Part shown: one piece after another, positions 29,356 to 40,033 of the stretch
Numbering within the stretch: position 1 is the stretch's first letter
Layout of the letters: every line of letters starts with the position of its first letter
NCBI RefSeq assembly: GCF_900176205.1
Contig: NZ_LT859959.1
Coordinates: 620,001 to 684,000, forward strand
DNA length: 64,000 bases
Direction: 5' to 3'
From: Bradyrhizobium sp. ORS 285
Lineage (GTDB): Bacteria > Pseudomonadota > Alphaproteobacteria > Rhizobiales > Xanthobacteraceae
The notes under the pieces: model-generated
Database searches by the model: none
Seen by the model: only the letters and a program-made list of their open reading frames with translations
What the model was told of the DNA's origin: nothing
Program-made: the position numbers and the translations under genes

Positions 29356-29582
29356 GGTGCGCACCCCTCCCCCTTGCGGGGAGGGGTCGGGGGTGGGGGG
29401 TCTCCGAATTCCGCTCGATGCGATGAAATTCATCCCCATCGCGCGATGCACTGGATCCGGGTGAGCGAGAACGAACCCGTTTCCTCATGGGTTGGCGCAC
29501 GAAGATGTGTGCCTTCCACGACATTCGGAGTTCGCGGACCCCCACCCCCGACCCCTCCCCGCAAGGGGGAGGGGAGCGCACC
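29356..29582. repeat. Extragenic inverted repeat with about 43-bp arms
   Basis: The left arm 29356-29399 (GTGCGCACCCCTCCCCCTTGCGGGG...) and the right arm 29539-29582 (CCCCCACCCCCGACCCCTCC...) are nearly perfect reverse complements with one mismatch near the outer edge; each arm contains a smaller CCTCCCC/GGGGAGG palindrome around TTGC/GCAA. About 140 bp separate them. The right arm lies about 90 bp before the next gene, so the gene's upstream open frame through it is not real coding sequence. Confidence 0.85.
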
Positions 29583-29672
29583 GCCGGTGCGGCGGACATG
29601 CTGCTTCAATCCGCGCGACTGGAGTTTCTCGACCCGTACATGTATGCTCCGCTGACCTGTAACGGGTACGGC

Positions 29673-30269
29673 ATGTCGATGTTCGCTCGCAAATCTGCTC
29701 TCGCATTCGCGCTTGTCGCGCTTGGCTCCGGCGCTTCCACGGCTCAGGCCCAGTCCGGCCCCGTCAAATATTGGCTCCCCGGCTGGCCGGTCGGCTTCAC
29801 CGAGTCCGGCAGGCTCGACTCCTACGGCAATTTTCCGAGCTTCACGGCCGATGGTCGCGACAGTGGCTTCTTCGCACGGCGCTATAGCGTGGCGAACAAC
29901 TGGTCGAGCCTGTCCGGCGTCGGCCTAAGCCCGAGCCTCGTCAACCGCTACGGCTCGCTCGGCACCTATACCACCGAAGGCGCGCAGTACGGCTACACGT
30001 TCAAGAGCGGCGTCAGCTTCTACGGCGGATTCGAGGCGTTGAAGGTCACGCCTGGCCTCGGCGGTCCGTTCGCGACCTTCGACGGGCGCTCCACCTCGAC
30101 ACCCGCTTACGCGATCAATGGCGGCGTCGAGTTCAAGCCGACCTCCAATGTCAGCCTGTCGCTCGGCTTCAGCTATGCCGGCCAGTCCTCGGACCGCACC
30201 GACAGCGACATCAACTCGCCGGCGCTGCCCGGCGCCACGCCGCAGGCGTTCACCAGCGGACGCAGGTAG
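29673..30269 (+). CDS. Exported hypothetical protein, possible small outer-membrane beta-barrel
   Basis: This 198-residue protein has a clear Sec signal peptide (MSMFARKSALAFALVALG, cleavage after AQA near residue 27). The mature part is rich in glycine, serine, tyrosine and phenylalanine with alternating strands (for example YGYTFKSGVSFYGGFEALK and VEFKPTSNVSLSLGFSYAG), as in outer-membrane porin-like barrels. No family is recognised. The start was set at 29673 because the longer frame upstream reads through a repeat arm and lacks a signal sequence. It is downstream of the RND genes but separated by the inverted repeat. Confidence 0.7.
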   Translation: MSMFARKSALAFALVALGSGASTAQAQSGPVKYWLPGWPVGFTESGRLDSYGNFPSFTADGRDSGFFARRYSVANNWSSLSGVGLSPSLVNRYGSLGTYTTEGAQYGYTFKSGVSFYGGFEALKVTPGLGGPFATFDGRSTSTPAYAINGGVEFKPTSNVSLSLGFSYAGQSSDRTDSDINSPALPGATPQAFTSGRR

Positions 30270-30306
30270 TCTGCTGGCGATAGACTCTGGCCGCCAACCC
30301 CACCGA

Positions 30307-30455
30307 CGGTGTCGTCCTGGACAACCGCGCGTACGCGCGCGCAGATGCGGGACCCATAACCCCAGAGAGATGTTTGAGGCATATTGGCCGACGCATCTCG
30401 CCCAATGACGACAGCCGGTGGTTATAGGTCCCGGCTCAAGGCCGAGACGACACCG
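30307..30455. repeat. Mosaic extragenic palindromic repeat with 10-bp terminal inverted repeats
   Basis: CGGTGTCGTC at 30307-30316 and GACGACACCG at 30446-30455 are exact reverse complements. Inside are GGGACCCATAACCCC (about 30349-30363) and GGTTATAGGTCCCGGCTC (about 30419-30436), which also pair with each other. It has the same layout as the elements at 19957, 43294 and 51095. Confidence 0.85.
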
Positions 30456-30475
30456 TGTGTGAGGCGCGAGTGGGG

Positions 30476-31267
30476 CTAAGCCGCCGCCTTCAGCACCTTC
30501 ACCAGCTCGCGGTGGATCACCTCGTTGCCGCAGACGACGTGCCCGGTGGCCAGCGCATCCTCCTTGCCGTCGATCCCAGAAACCGTGCCGCCGGCCTCGC
30601 GCACCATGATCATGCCGGCGGCGATATCCCAGGGCTGCAGGTCGCGTTCCCAATACGCGTCGAAGCGGCCGGCAGCGACGAAGGCGAGGTCGAGCGAGGC
30701 GGCGCCGAAGCGGCGCAGGCCTGCGACCTTGACCTGCAGCGAGGTCATCTCGCGCAGGAACTGCTGGCGGTCGCCGCGGCCGATATGCGGCAGGCCGCAG
30801 GCGATGACGCATTCGTGCAGCTGCTTGCGCGCGGCGACGCGCAGCCGCTGGTCGTTCAGGAACGCGCCCTTGCCGCGCTCGGCGATGTACAGCTCGTCAT
30901 TGGCCGGGTTGTAGATCACGCCGGCGATCACGGTGTCCTCCCGCTGCAGCGCGATCGAGATCGCGAATTGCGGGATGCCGTGCAGGAAGTTGGTGGTGCC
31001 GTCGAGCGGATCGACGATCCAGGTGTGCGACTTGTCGCTGCCTTCGCGCTTGCCGCCTTCCTCGCCGAGGAAGCCATAGCCAGGACGGGCCTTGGAGAGA
31101 TCCTCGTACAGCATCTCCTCGGCCTTCTTGTCGGCGCGCGAGACGAAATTCGCCGGGCCCTTGAGCGACACTTGGAGATGCTCGATCTCGCCGAGATCGC
31201 GCTTGAGGTTGCGGCCGGCGCGGCGCGCGGCCTTGACCATGACATTGATGAGGGCGGAATGAATCAT
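30476..31267 (-). CDS. suhB: Inositol-1-monophosphatase family protein (SuhB-like)
   Basis: This 263-residue magnesium-dependent phosphatase hydrolyses inositol or related monophosphates; SuhB homologues also associate with transcription antitermination complexes. Metal-ligand motifs are visible: FLGEEGG near residue 67, IVDPLDGTTNF near 84 and WERDLQPWDIAAG near 207. The ATG at 31267 (MIHSALINVM) matches the family; a longer frame adds nine non-conserved residues. It is last in a minus-strand run after the Sel1-repeat gene, with a 153-bp gap between them. Confidence 0.93.
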   Translation of the reverse strand: MIHSALINVMVKAARRAGRNLKRDLGEIEHLQVSLKGPANFVSRADKKAEEMLYEDLSKARPGYGFLGEEGGKREGSDKSHTWIVDPLDGTTNFLHGIPQFAISIALQREDTVIAGVIYNPANDELYIAERGKGAFLNDQRLRVAARKQLHECVIACGLPHIGRGDRQQFLREMTSLQVKVAGLRRFGAASLDLAFVAAGRFDAYWERDLQPWDIAAGMIMVREAGGTVSGIDGKEDALATGHVVCGNEVIHRELVKVLKAAA

Positions 31268-31420
31268 GTGCTCGATGCGCTGGGCTGACCGCACCTTGCG
31301 GTGCGCGCCTCGTCCAAGGCGGGAGAGGCGGTTGAAAAGGGCTGGCTGTGGGTGCCCTGAAGGGGCCGCCGCGTCAAGGCCGGATCAGGCGCTGGCTCAT
31401 GTCCAGCTTACTTGTCTCGG

Positions 31421-32509
31421 TTACTTGATCGTGCCGAGCCAGCGCTTGGCGGCCGCTTCACCCTTGGCGCGGTCCTCGGGCGGCATGTCGGCGAACTTCT
31501 CCTCCAGCTTGGGATCGCCCTTGCCGGCGGTCTTGGCCACCAGGTGCCACTTGTACGCCTCGATCTTATCCAGCGGCGTGGAAATGCCGTACCAAAGCAC
31601 CCAGGCCAGCCGGTTCTGGGCCACCGGGCTGTTCTGCCGAGCGGCCCGGCGCAGCAGCGCAATCGCGGCGGGCTGGTCCTTCGGCACCCCGGTGCCGTTG
31701 AACAGCGCGATGGCGTATTCCACCTCTGCATCGAGATTGTCGGCGAGGGCTGCGGCCTGCAGCAGGCGCGCGGCCTTCTCCAGGTCCTTCGGCACGCCGG
31801 TTCCCTCTTTGTAGAAGGTGGCCAGCGCATATTGCGCCTCGGGATTGCCGGCATCTGCCGCCACGCGCAGCAGCTCGGCCGAGCGCCTGAGGTCCTGCGG
31901 GAAGGTCTGACCGTCGAGATAGAGCAGGGCGAGATTATAGGCTGCCTTGGGTTCGCCGAGCTTGGCGGCAGAGGCGAGCAGCTTGACCGCCTCCGCCTTG
32001 TCGACCGGGCCGCCGCGGCCCGCGAGCCGCATCATCGCGAGCGCGAACATCGCCTCGCGGTCGCCGGCTTCGGCAGCCCGCTTGTACCAGATCGCCGCCT
32101 TCTCATAGTCGCGGCGGATCCCCTGGGCGTTCTCATAGAGCTGCCCGAGCATGGCCATCGCCTTGGGATCGCCGGCCTGCGCGCGCGGAGTCGCCAGGTC
32201 GAAGGCGGTCTTGTACTGGCCGCGCTGATAGGCGCCGTAGACCAGGTCGACGTTGGGGTCGTTGGCCGCCGGCTGCTGCGTCGGGACAGGGGCCGGCGCG
32301 GCCGGCTTGGCCGAGGGAGCCGGGGCCGGCTTTTTGGCCGCGGCGGCGGGGGCGGGCGGCTTCGGTTTCTCGGCAGCTTTTTCGACAGGCTTCGGCTTCT
32401 CGGCGGGCGCCGGCTGCAGGGCCGGTGGCGTCAACGAGATCTGCGCGCGCGCACCGGCTCCCACGACCAGGAACGCAGCAACCAGGCATGTCAGGCGCAG
32501 CATCGTCAT
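31421..32509 (-). CDS. Secreted Sel1/TPR-repeat protein
   Basis: This 362-residue exported protein has a signal peptide (MTMLRLTCLVAAFLVVG, cleavage near ARAQ), a proline/alanine/lysine-rich linker (about 28-92) and then a series of about six Sel1-like helical repeats of 35-37 residues (GDPKAMAMLGQLYENAQGI, AGDREAMFALAMMRLAG, and so on). Sel1 repeats form a solenoid for protein-protein contacts; the partner is unknown. The start at 32509 lies 10 bp after the ThiE-like stop, so the two are likely co-transcribed. Confidence 0.9.
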   Translation of the reverse strand: MTMLRLTCLVAAFLVVGAGARAQISLTPPALQPAPAEKPKPVEKAAEKPKPPAPAAAAKKPAPAPSAKPAAPAPVPTQQPAANDPNVDLVYGAYQRGQYKTAFDLATPRAQAGDPKAMAMLGQLYENAQGIRRDYEKAAIWYKRAAEAGDREAMFALAMMRLAGRGGPVDKAEAVKLLASAAKLGEPKAAYNLALLYLDGQTFPQDLRRSAELLRVAADAGNPEAQYALATFYKEGTGVPKDLEKAARLLQAAALADNLDAEVEYAIALFNGTGVPKDQPAAIALLRRAARQNSPVAQNRLAWVLWYGISTPLDKIEAYKWHLVAKTAGKGDPKLEEKFADMPPEDRAKGEAAAKRWLGTIK

Positions 32510-32519
32510 GGTCGGCCGT

Positions 32520-33194
32520 TCAGCTTCCGGCGATGGCGACGGGGGCGGCCGCATGGGCCTGCCGGATCGTCGCGCCGATCTCGGCCAGCGCGGCCGCCGG
32601 GCCGCGTGCATCGTTCCAGACGAGATCGTCCACCAGCACGAAATCCGCTCCTGCGGCGACGAAGTCGGCCGCTTCTTTCAGCGAGATCGCATAGCCGACG
32701 CAGGGCGGCTCGAACAGCTCGGCCCACCAGGCCAGGCGCTCATTGACCGCATCCGGCGAGGGCCGCCGGCCCTGCGCATCGCGCTCGCCGAACAGCACGT
32801 AGTCGGCGCCGACCTCACCCGCGCGCATCGAATCGTGCCGCGTCGACAGACCGCCGCCACCGGCGATGCGGTCCGGCTTGAGGCCCGGCAGGGCCTCTTC
32901 CAGCGCGGCGATGCCGGTCAGATGCGCACCATCGGCACCGGCGCGCGCCACGATATCGGGATGGCCGTCGATCAGCAGCGCCGCGCCCGTGCCCTGGATC
33001 GCCGGCGCCAGCGTCTTCACCGTCGTGATCATGCTGCGGGGATCGCTGTCCTTGAGCCGCACCAGCACCGCGGCGACGTCGGCGCTGGCGAGGATCGCGG
33101 GCAGGCTGGCGGCGAGCGCGGCGGCGTCGGTCACGACCGGCGTTGCCAGGTAGAGGCGCGGCTCGGGCCGCGCGGGAGTGGTCTTGCCGGACAA
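32520..33194 (-). CDS. ThiE-like (thiamine phosphate synthase family) protein, divergent
   Basis: This 224-residue TIM-barrel protein is recognisable as ThiE/TenI-like by GADGAHLTG and VGADYVLFGERD. Key features of true thiamine-phosphate synthases are altered: the VNDR diphosphate-binding stretch reads LIDGH, HLGQ.D reads HLTGI, and the TPTK-type phosphate loop after GADYV is DAQGRRP. A different substrate or a regulatory role is therefore possible. It starts with TTG at 33194, one base after the TAA of the small upstream gene, with AAGAAGG as ribosome site. No TPP riboswitch is visible upstream. Confidence 0.82.
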   Translation of the reverse strand: MSGKTTPARPEPRLYLATPVVTDAAALAASLPAILASADVAAVLVRLKDSDPRSMITTVKTLAPAIQGTGAALLIDGHPDIVARAGADGAHLTGIAALEEALPGLKPDRIAGGGGLSTRHDSMRAGEVGADYVLFGERDAQGRRPSPDAVNERLAWWAELFEPPCVGYAISLKEAADFVAAGADFVLVDDLVWNDARGPAAALAEIGATIRQAHAAAPVAIAGS

Positions 33195-33195
33195 T

Positions 33196-33417
33196 TTATG
33201 CAGCCTTCTTGTCGCGCCGCGCCATCAGGTAGCGGGGAATCCTGTCATTGTCGATGCAGTGAGCCACGGCGCGCCCGGGTGCAGGGCGTGCGCTCTGCGG
33301 GTAAACCGTGGTGCGATGATCCGCAAGCCCGCCGGCGCCTGCCGCTCGGGCGGCAGGCATGGCCGTGCCGGGTGCGGCCGTCGCAGGGGCGACGGGGTTC
33401 AGTGCGAAGATGTCCAT
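33196..33417 (-). CDS. Small hypothetical protein translationally coupled to the ThiE-like gene
   Basis: This 73-residue frame (MDIFALNPVAPATAAPG...) ends with TAA one base before the TTG start of the ThiE-like gene. GGAG lies 6 nt upstream of the ATG at 33417. It is low-complexity in the middle (alanine/glycine-rich), then has a basic C-terminus IPRYLMARRDKKAA. No family is recognised. Coupling and ribosome site favour a real gene, possibly a leader controlling the next one. A chance frame in GC-rich DNA cannot be excluded. Confidence 0.5.
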   Translation of the reverse strand: MDIFALNPVAPATAAPGTAMPAARAAGAGGLADHRTTVYPQSARPAPGRAVAHCIDNDRIPRYLMARRDKKAA

Positions 33418-33645
33418 CATCTGCTCCAGACCGCACCTGCCCTGCCCGTCAAACTAGACGGTTCTCGGGCGGCTGCCGAGCAAACATTGGCCGCAGCTGA
33501 GGCAGGCTCTCACAGAGGTGAACGGGGCGTTGCCAATCCGGCGATCTCCTTAACCCCAGCGGCAGCCGGCCGGCCCTCCACCCTAGGGCAATCGCAGGAG
33601 AGACACGGGCCGTCGCGACGAGCGATCCTGGAGCTTAGTTACTCC

Positions 33646-33728
33646 GTCATGCCCGGGCTTGACCCGGGCATCCACGTCGTTCTCCGGATGCCGGTCGACG
33701 TGGATGGCCGGGACAAGCCCGGCCATGA
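33646..33728. repeat. Extragenic palindrome (GTCATGCCCGGGCTTG type)
   Basis: GTCATGCCCGGGCTTG at the left and CAAGCCCGGCCATGAC at the right form an imperfect inverted repeat; the left part has an internal CCCGGGCTTGACCCGGG palindrome, and CCACGTCG pairs with CGACGTGG inside. It is a typical Bradyrhizobium extragenic palindrome, placed downstream of fba on the minus strand. The rest of 33421-33852 shows no gene. Confidence 0.8.
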
Positions 33729-33852
33729 CGATGTGGAGAGAGACGAGCGCAAAGCTGCGATCGTCAAATGCGATAGCCGTGCCACAACAGGAAGGGGAGC
33801 TGACCGCCGTCGCGGCGGCCACTGAAGTCCACCAGTCTGGATGTTGGCCAGC

Positions 33853-34920
33853 TCACGCCACCTTCGGGTCGAGCTCGCCGCCGGCGTAGCGCTTGGCCAT
33901 CTCGGCGGTGGTCAGCACGCGCTTGATCTTGCCGGCCTGGCCGGCGGTGTTGAACTCCTCGAAGCGCTGCTTGCAGAGCTTGGTCATCGCTTCCATCGCC
34001 GGCTTCAGATACTTGCGCGGATCGAACTCTTCCGGGTGCTCCGACAGCACCTTGCGGATCTGGCCGGTCATCGCCATGCGGTTGTCGGTGTCGATGTTGA
34101 TCTTGCGCACGCCGTTCTTGATGCCGCGCTGGATCTCGGCGACCGGCACGCCCCAGGTCGGCTTCATCTTGCCGCCGAACGAGTTGATGATCTCCTGCAG
34201 ATCCTGCGGCACCGACGACGAACCGTGCATGACCAGATGCGTGTTCGGCAGCTTGCGGTGGATCTCCTCGATCACGTTCATGGCGAGGATGTCGCCGTCC
34301 GGCTTGCGCGTGAACTTGTAGGCACCGTGCGAGGTGCCCATCGCGATCGCGAGCGCGTCGACCTTGGTCTCCTTGACGAACTTCACGGCCTCGTCGGGAT
34401 TGGTCAGCAGCTGGTCATGCGACAGCTTGCCCTCGGCGCCGTGGCCGTCCTCCTTGTCGCCCATGCCGGTCTCGAGCGAGCCGAGCACGCCGAGCTCGCC
34501 CTCGACCGAGATGCCGCCGAGATGCGCCATCGTGGTCACCGTCTTGGTGACGCCGACATTGTACTCCCAGTCACCCGGGGTCTTGCCGTCGGCCTTGAGC
34601 GAGCCGTCCATCATGACCGAGGTGAAGCCCGACTGGATCGCGGTCATGCAGGTCGCCGGCTCGTTGCCGTGGTCGAGATGCACGCAGATCGGGATCTGCG
34701 GATAGATCTCGGTGAGCGCGTCCATCATGTGCTTGAGCATGACGTCGTTGGCGTAGGCGCGGGCGCCGCGCGAGGCCTGAATGATGACCGGCGCGTCGGC
34801 GGCGCTTGCCGCCGTCATGATCGCCAGCGCCTGCTCCATGTTGTTGATGTTGAACGCCGGGACGCCGTAATCATGCTCCGCCGCGTGATCGAGCAATTGA
34901 CGCAAGGTAATGCGGGCCAT
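33853..34920 (-). CDS. fba: Fructose-bisphosphate aldolase, class II, Calvin-cycle subtype
   Basis: This 355-residue zinc-dependent aldolase interconverts fructose-1,6-bisphosphate with dihydroxyacetone phosphate and glyceraldehyde-3-phosphate. It begins [30 protein letters not shown] and shows [10 protein letters not shown] (zinc-site histidine), [22 protein letters not shown] and MHGSSSVP. The length and spacing fit the subtype found in Calvin-cycle operons and used more generally in alphaproteobacteria. The ATG at 34920 is the family start. It lies downstream of gap and pgk on the same strand. Confidence 0.96.
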   Translation of the reverse strand: MARITLRQLLDHAAEHDYGVPAFNINNMEQALAIMTAASAADAPVIIQASRGARAYANDVMLKHMMDALTEIYPQIPICVHLDHGNEPATCMTAIQSGFTSVMMDGSLKADGKTPGDWEYNVGVTKTVTTMAHLGGISVEGELGVLGSLETGMGDKEDGHGAEGKLSHDQLLTNPDEAVKFVKETKVDALAIAMGTSHGAYKFTRKPDGDILAMNVIEEIHRKLPNTHLVMHGSSSVPQDLQEIINSFGGKMKPTWGVPVAEIQRGIKNGVRKINIDTDNRMAMTGQIRKVLSEHPEEFDPRKYLKPAMEAMTKLCKQRFEEFNTAGQAGKIKRVLTTAEMAKRYAGGELDPKVA

Positions 34921-35109
34921 GGATGGAACTCCCTGATCAAGAATTGGACCGTGCAGCGGCTGATGCACGCGTCGAAACGGCTGCACCGTGCATAACGCGG
35001 TGATCGGCGGAATCCAAGGGTGGCGGCGACGCAGGCGGCTGGCTGAGGTGAGCAGCCGGAGCGAGCGCTGTTGGCTCAGGCGTCATGGGCGCCAGCTCAG
35101 GTCTTCGCC

Positions 35110-35367
35110 TCAGGTTTTCCTGGCTTCGAGAGCCGCGATACGTTCCTCGACCGCACTGACACGCTCGTCGAAATCGCTGGCTGCCGCGCGCATCATGACC
35201 AGCATGCCAGCGGAATCACGGCGCTGCTTTCGGATCAAGGTTTCCATCCGCTCGTGATCGGCTCGGTTGTCCTGCCTGAACTGTCCGACCTCCATCCGGA
35301 GCGCAGCAATGCTCTCCTGAATCTTGATCAGGATCGAATGAACAGCATCTGCCGGGGTGTCAGCCAT
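35110..35367 (-). CDS. Small coiled-coil hypothetical protein
   Basis: This 85-residue, mostly helical protein (MADTPADAVHSILIKIQES...) has heptad-like patterns in residues 10-50 and 62-82 (FDERVSAVEERIAALEAR). It has no signal peptide or membrane segment and no recognised family. It lies 45 bp downstream of pgk and is followed by fba after 189 bp, on the same strand, so it may be co-transcribed with the glycolytic genes. Confidence 0.7.
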   Translation of the reverse strand: MADTPADAVHSILIKIQESIAALRMEVGQFRQDNRADHERMETLIRKQRRDSAGMLVMMRAAASDFDERVSAVEERIAALEARKT

Positions 35368-35412
35368 GGATGGAACATAACAGAAACATCCATGGCCGAC
35401 AAGCTCCGTGTC

Positions 35413-36603
35413 TCAGGATTTCAGCACCTCAACGCCCGGCAGCGGCTTGCCTTCCATCCATTCGAGGAAGGCGCCGCCGGCGGTCGAGACGTAGCTGAAA
35501 TCGCCGGCCACGCCGGCCTGGTTGAGGGCCGCGACGGTGTCGCCGCCGCCGGCCACCGAGATCAGTTTCTTGGCCTTGGTGCGCTCGGCCGCATGCTTGG
35601 CGGCGACCATGGTGCCGCGGTCGAACGGCGTCAGCTCGAAGGCGCCGACCGGGCCGTTCCAGACTAGGGTCGCCGCGTCGTCGATCGCGGCATGGATGCG
35701 CGCGGTGGATTGCGGGCCGACGTCGAGGATCATGCTGTCAGGCGGGATCGCGTCGAGGCCGTAGGCGAACGACGGCGAGTTGGCCGCGAAGTGGAACGAC
35801 ACGGTGGCGTCGACGGGCAGGATGATGGCGCAGTTCGAGACCTCCGCCTTCTCCATGATCCGCAGCGCGGTCGCGGCGAGATCCTTCTCGGCCAGCGACT
35901 TGCCGATCTGCACGCCCTGCGCATGCAGGAAGGTGTTGGCCATGCCGCCGCCGATGACCAGCGCATCGACCTTGGTGACAAGGTTCTCCAGCAGGTCGAT
36001 CTTGGTCGAGACCTTGGCGCCGCCGACGATCGCGATGACCGGCTTGGCGGGACGTCCCAGCGCCTTGTCGAGCGCGTCGAGCTCGGCCTGCATCGTGCGT
36101 CCTGCATAGGCCGGCAGCTTGTGGCCGAGGCCTTCGGTCGAGGCATGGGCGCGGTGCGCGGCGGAGAACGCGTCATTGACCCAGATATCGCCGAGCTTGG
36201 CGAGTTCGGCGACGAACGACGGATCGTTCTTCTCCTCTTCCTTGTGGAAGCGTGTGTTCTCCAGGCACAGCACGTCGCCGTCCTTCATCGCGGCGATCGC
36301 CTTCGCCGCCGGTTCGCCGATGCAATCATCGGCGAACGCGACCGGGCGCTTGATCACTTGCGACAGCGCAGAGGCGACCGGCTTCAGCGAGTCCTTGGCA
36401 TCGCGGCCCTTCGGCCGGCCGAAATGCGCAAGCAGGATCACCTTGCCGCCCTTGTCTGCGATCTCGTTGATGGTCGGCGCGACGCGCTCCAGGCGCGTGG
36501 CATCGCTGACGTGGCCATTCTCCATGGGAACGTTGAGATCGACGCGCAGCAGCACGCGCTTGCCTTTGACGTCGACGTCATCGAGGGTTCGGAATTTTGT
36601 CAT
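35413..36603 (-). CDS. pgk: Phosphoglycerate kinase
   Basis: This 396-residue enzyme transfers phosphate between 1,3-bisphosphoglycerate and ADP. The N-terminal domain has [15 protein letters not shown] and HFGRPKG. The nucleotide domain has [21 protein letters not shown] and the C-terminal [15 protein letters not shown] GGD loop. The ATG at 36603 (MTKFRTLDD) is the family start; a three-codon longer frame is unlikely. It lies downstream of gap across a hairpin-containing spacer of about 300 bp. Confidence 0.97.
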   Translation of the reverse strand: MTKFRTLDDVDVKGKRVLLRVDLNVPMENGHVSDATRLERVAPTINEIADKGGKVILLAHFGRPKGRDAKDSLKPVASALSQVIKRPVAFADDCIGEPAAKAIAAMKDGDVLCLENTRFHKEEEKNDPSFVAELAKLGDIWVNDAFSAAHRAHASTEGLGHKLPAYAGRTMQAELDALDKALGRPAKPVIAIVGGAKVSTKIDLLENLVTKVDALVIGGGMANTFLHAQGVQIGKSLAEKDLAATALRIMEKAEVSNCAIILPVDATVSFHFAANSPSFAYGLDAIPPDSMILDVGPQSTARIHAAIDDAATLVWNGPVGAFELTPFDRGTMVAAKHAAERTKAKKLISVAGGGDTVAALNQAGVAGDFSYVSTAGGAFLEWMEGKPLPGVEVLKS

Positions 36604-36677
36604 TGAAGCCACCTTGGAACGAGGGACTGAACGTGACGCGTCGTAGTTGGATCAAGTGGCGATCGCGGAGCCCGGTT

Positions 36678-36811
36678 CACCTCTCCCCATCGGGGAGAGG
36701 TCGGCGCGCAGCGCCGGGTGAGGGGACTTGGCTCTGTCGGAAGATTGTCCGGAACCCCTCACCCGGATTGCATCTGGCGATGCAATCCGACCTCTCCCGA
36801 TGGGAGAGGTG
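36678..36811. repeat. Extragenic repeat, copy 1 of a pair flanking gap-recQ
   Basis: The outer ends CACCTCTCCC...GAGAGGTCGG and CCGACCTCTCCCGATGGGAG...GTG are reverse complements. The core contains GGCGCGCAGCGCCGGGTGAGGGG and CCCCTCACCCGGATTGC followed by ATCTGGCGAT-GCAATCC. A near-identical element in the same orientation lies at 40034-40163; a related one is at 48763-48968. Confidence 0.85.
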
Positions 36812-36830
36812 AAGTCCTCCGTTGACGCAC

Positions 36831-36893
36831 CATCGAACCCGGATTCTCGAAATTCCGGGTTCGATGCTTTGCATCGCCCCGGAATGACTGAGA
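36831..36893. repeat. Extragenic palindrome between gap and pgk
   Basis: CATCGAACCCGGA (36831-36843) and TCCGGGTTCGATG (36854-36866) are exact reverse complements with a 10-nt loop, followed by GCTTTGCATCGCCCCGGAATGAC. This matches a common Bradyrhizobium extragenic palindrome. It lies 8 bp beyond the gap stop codon on the minus strand and could stabilise the gap transcript or limit read-through into pgk. Confidence 0.8.
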
Positions 36894-36900
36894 GAGTTAG

Positions 36901-37908
<1,008 letters not shown>

Positions 37909-38052
37909 TTTCGTCTCCTTCAATGACGTTTCTCGTCCCCGTCTGCGTCCTCCTAACAGGGCGCCACGAGGGTTTTGGAACTGATGCCGACCGGTTCTGC
38001 CGGGCGGGAGCGGACGATAAGGGCCTTTTGGTAGACCTTTTTCGCGCAAACC

Positions 38053-39927
38053 TCAACTGTCTGGCGGCGATCCTGCTCCTGCGGAGCGCGCAGCATTGAT
38101 CAGCGCCAGCAACTCGTCGCCGTAATGCTCGAGCTTCTTGTCGCCGATCCCTGGTATATCGCGCAGCTGGCCCAGCGTCGCCGGGCGGGCGCTGGCGATG
38201 CCGTCGATGGTGGCATCGTGCAGCACCACATAGGCTGGTACACCACGCTTGCGCGCGATCTCCGAGCGCCACGCCCTGAGGCTTGCGAGCAGCGGCGCAT
38301 CAGCGGCCGCGGCGGGCCGCGCCACCAGCTCGCCACGTCGTGATTTGCTGCGGATGGCGCGGGTGCTGGCGGTCTCCTCGCGCAGCATCACCGGCGTTTC
38401 GCCCTTCAGCACGCCGCGCGATGTCTCCGTCAGCTTCAGCGCGCCATAGGCCTCGGTGTCGGGCGCCAGATGCCCCATCGCCACCAGCTGGCGCAGCGCC
38501 GCGCGCCACTGCTTCTCATTCATCTCTCGGCCGATGCCGAACACTGACAATTGATCATGTCCGAACTGCTTGACGCGCTCGGTGGCGCGCCCGACCAGCA
38601 CGTCGATCAGGTGCATGGCGCCGAAGCGCTGGCCGGTGCGATAGGCGCAGGACAACAGCTTCTGCGCGATCACCTTGCCGTCGCGCATCTTCGGTGGCGA
38701 CACGCAGTTGTCACAATTGCCGCAATTCTCGCCCGCCGGGCTCTCGCCGAAATAGCTCAGCAGCAGCTTGCGCCGGCAGCCCGCGGTCTCCGCGAGCGCG
38801 ACCAGCGCGTCGAGCTTGCGGATCGACATCCGCTTGAACGCTTCTGCGCCGGTGGATTCGTCGATCATGCGCCGCTGCTGCACGATGTCGGAGAGACCAA
38901 AGGCCATCCACGCGGTCGAGGCCTTGCCGTCACGCCCGGCGCGTCCCGTCTCCTGGTAGTAGGCCTCGATGCTCTTGGGCAGATCGAGATGCGCGACAAA
39001 GCGCACGTCCGGCTTGTCGATGCCCATGCCGAAGGCGACGGTGGCCACGACCACCACGCCGTCCTCGTTGATGAAGCGGTCCTGGTTGCGCGAGCGCACA
39101 GCCGGGTCGAGCCCGGCATGATAGGGGATCGCGGTGATGCCGGCCTCGGTCAAAGCTGCCGCGGTGTCCTCGACCTTGGCGCGCGACAGGCAGTAGACGA
39201 CGCCCGCGTCCCCCGGATGACGCTCCCTTATGAACGCCTTCAGCTGCGCCGGGCCATTGTGCTTGTCGACGATCTCATAGCGGATGTTGGGACGGTCGAA
39301 GCTCGCGACGAATTGCGGCGCGTCGGTCAGGCTGAGCCGCTCGGCGATCTCCTTGCGCGTCAGCTCGTCGGCGGTCGCGGTGAGCGCGATGCGCGGCACG
39401 TCGGGAAAGCGCTCGGCGATGACCGAGAGGCCGATATATTCCGGGCGGAAGTCGTGCCCCCATTGCGATACGCAATGCGCCTCGTCGATCGCGAACAGCG
39501 CGATGTCGGCGCGCTCCAGGAGCGACAGGCAGCGCGGCGTCACCAATCGTTCGGGGGCGACATAGAGCAGATCGAGGTCGCCTGCGATCAGCCGGCGCTC
39601 GACCTCGTCGGCCTCCTCGCGTGACAGCGTGGAGTTGAGCACGGCGGCGTTGACTCCGGCCTCGATGAGGCCGGCGACCTGGTCGCGCATCAGCGCGATC
39701 AGCGGCGACACCACGATGCCGCAGCCTTTGCGCAGTAGAGCCGGCAGCTGATAGCACAGCGACTTGCCGCCGCCGGTCGGCATCAGCACCAGGCAATTGC
39801 CGCCCTCGGCGACATGCCAGATCACCTTTTCCTGCGCACCGCGAAAGCCCGGCAGCCCGAACACCGAATGCAGCACCGCCAGCGCGCGATCGGCCGTGTC
39901 GGTCGTGGCGTTGGGGGTTGTGGACAT
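38053..39927 (-). CDS. recQ: ATP-dependent DNA helicase RecQ
   Basis: This 624-residue 3'-5' helicase acts in recombination and repair. Walker A PTGGGKS is near residues 51-57, the DEAH box ([19 protein letters not shown]) near 145-163, and motif [12 protein letters not shown] near 330. The zinc cluster [12 protein letters not shown]...CGNCDNC is at about 376-400, then the winged-helix region and a C-terminal HRDC domain (about 535-605). Length matches full RecQ. It lies between tkt and gap on the same strand, 144 bp before gap. Confidence 0.96.
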   Translation of the reverse strand: MSTTPNATTDTADRALAVLHSVFGLPGFRGAQEKVIWHVAEGGNCLVLMPTGGGKSLCYQLPALLRKGCGIVVSPLIALMRDQVAGLIEAGVNAAVLNSTLSREEADEVERRLIAGDLDLLYVAPERLVTPRCLSLLERADIALFAIDEAHCVSQWGHDFRPEYIGLSVIAERFPDVPRIALTATADELTRKEIAERLSLTDAPQFVASFDRPNIRYEIVDKHNGPAQLKAFIRERHPGDAGVVYCLSRAKVEDTAAALTEAGITAIPYHAGLDPAVRSRNQDRFINEDGVVVVATVAFGMGIDKPDVRFVAHLDLPKSIEAYYQETGRAGRDGKASTAWMAFGLSDIVQQRRMIDESTGAEAFKRMSIRKLDALVALAETAGCRRKLLLSYFGESPAGENCGNCDNCVSPPKMRDGKVIAQKLLSCAYRTGQRFGAMHLIDVLVGRATERVKQFGHDQLSVFGIGREMNEKQWRAALRQLVAMGHLAPDTEAYGALKLTETSRGVLKGETPVMLREETASTRAIRSKSRRGELVARPAAAADAPLLASLRAWRSEIARKRGVPAYVVLHDATIDGIASARPATLGQLRDIPGIGDKKLEHYGDELLALINAARSAGAGSPPDS

Positions 39928-40033
39928 GCTGGGAGACTACGCGAACCAGGTCATCTGATCAGACGATTTTAGAGGGTCTCAGCCTGCTGAACAGCGCAAT
40001 GTTTGGATCGAGCCGCCAGCGACCAACTCCGTA

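Noticed and set aside
33195..33645. TPP riboswitch upstream of the ThiE-like gene
   Set aside because: The conserved CUGAGA and ACCUGAU-type elements were searched for by eye on the minus strand and not found together in order; only an isolated CTGTGAGA occurs.
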